DNA from: Bacillota bacterium
GTDB lineage: Bacteria; Bacillota; Bacilli; Thermoactinomycetales; DSM-44946
Assembly: GCA_021793745.1 (NCBI GenBank)
Contig: JAJYSD010000106.1
Location: 1 to 5,765 of the forward strand
DNA: 5,765 bases
Direction: 5' to 3'
This document shows, one piece after another, positions 5,241-5,765 of this stretch (positions are counted from its first letter, which is position 1; the number at the start of each line of letters is the position of its first letter). The translations under genes and the position numbers were made by a program. The notes beneath the pieces are model-generated. The model did no database searches. It saw only the letters and a list, made by a program, of their open reading frames with translations, and was not told the DNA's origin.

Positions 5241-5765
5241 CTAATCCGTCACTTCAACCAAATCCTCCCCGAAAATCTCCACCGCCTGCCGGACAATCTC
5301 TTCCCCTCCCACGCTTCCTTTTTTCGAAGGGGAAGGCTCGGATTCCTCCCCGTCCCCGGAACGATCGGCGGCCTGCCATTCGTCCCGCATCATCGTGACC
5401 AACCGATGGGGGGAGCCCAGAACCTCCGCCATCACCTTTTCGATCAGGGACCTGTGGGAATCCTTCTCCGTCGTCTCCCGGTGGATCGAGTTTTTAAAGG
5501 CGACGATCACCGCATCCTTCGTGGCAGCCACCGGCTCACCGTCGATCAGCCAGGCATGCACGGTAATCTTCTGTTCTTTGACGCGGCCCAGCACCTCCGG
5601 CCATTGCCGTCGAACCGCTTCCGTTTTTTGCGGATCGATCTCCCGCAGCAGCTCCCCGGGCCCGGCGGACCTCCCTCTGGATGGAGGAGGCGTCCGACCC
5701 GGACGCGGAGCGGCCGCCTCCTCCGGCGCCGATTCCCGATTGGCAGCCGTCGCTTCCAGCGCTTT
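5241..5765 (-). CDS. dnaX: DNA polymerase III tau/gamma subunit, C-terminal part
   Basis: Only the last 174 residues are present; the frame stays open to the window edge, where the AAA+ ATPase and clamp-loader domains should follow. DnaX is the motor of the clamp loader, and its C-terminal tau region links the loader to the polymerase and helicase. The visible part begins with an Ala-, Pro- and Arg-rich linker (through RPGRTPPPSRGR). A folded C-terminal domain follows, with the stretches REIDPQKTEAVRRQWPEVLGR, VHAWLIDGEPVAA, AFKNSIHRE and RLVTMMRDEWQA. An acidic, serine-rich linker and a conserved ending VGGEEIVRQAVEIFGEDLV close the protein before the TAG stop. Identity rests on this domain and on the ybaB-recR neighbours. 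I saw no frameshift signal in this part. Confidence 0.93.
   Translation of the reverse strand, partial: KALEATAANRESAPEEAAAPRPGRTPPPSRGRSAGPGELLREIDPQKTEAVRRQWPEVLGRVKEQKITVHAWLIDGEPVAATKDAVIVAFKNSIHRETTEKDSHRSLIEKVMAEVLGSPHRLVTMMRDEWQAADRSGDGEESEPSPSKKGSVGGEEIVRQAVEIFGEDLVEVTD

Noticed and set aside
5624..5629. Run of six A on the minus strand in dnaX as a slippage or frameshift site for a gamma form.
   Set aside because: The run reads CAA AAA ACG in frame, is short, lies in the C-terminal domain, and has no clear stem-loop or early stop to make a known gamma product.

Overview
The window reads as ordinary chromosome from a GC-rich, endospore-forming member of the Bacillota, most likely Bacillales. 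The thermophilic Thermoactinomycetaceae are my guess from base composition and gene content, but that is inference. Two genes belong to sporulation families (yunB, bofA). The right half carries the dnaX-ybaB-recR block that sits near the replication origin in Bacillus subtilis, where the order is dnaX, yaaK (ybaB), recR, yaaL, bofA, then the rrnA rRNA operon.

Layout from right to left, in the direction of minus-strand transcription: the 3' end of dnaX (5241-5765, cut by the window edge), ybaB (4859-5170), recR (4225-4821), a CPBP-family intramembrane protease gene (3113-4102), a GntR/FCD regulator (1403-2101) and bofA (1073-1348). At the far left, tandem sigma-A promoters and a boxA-like leader element (26-228) point off the left edge. 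I read these as the start of an rRNA operon whose 16S gene lies just beyond position 1. Two genes face the other way: an EamA/DMT exporter (2210-3121), divergent from the GntR regulator, and yunB (330-1019), divergent from the rRNA promoters and convergent with bofA.

The genes fall into three groups. DnaX (clamp loader), YbaB (nucleoid-associated) and RecR (recombination mediator) serve replication and repair. BofA and YunB act in the mother cell during sporulation. The protease and the GntR-exporter pair form an accessory insert where B. subtilis has only yaaL, which is absent here. The exporter and the regulator probably form a self-contained unit around a shared 108-bp control region.

I found no new biological system. 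The main points of interest are the rRNA promoter region, which contains no gene, the broken synteny, the placement of yunB, and some small regulatory details.
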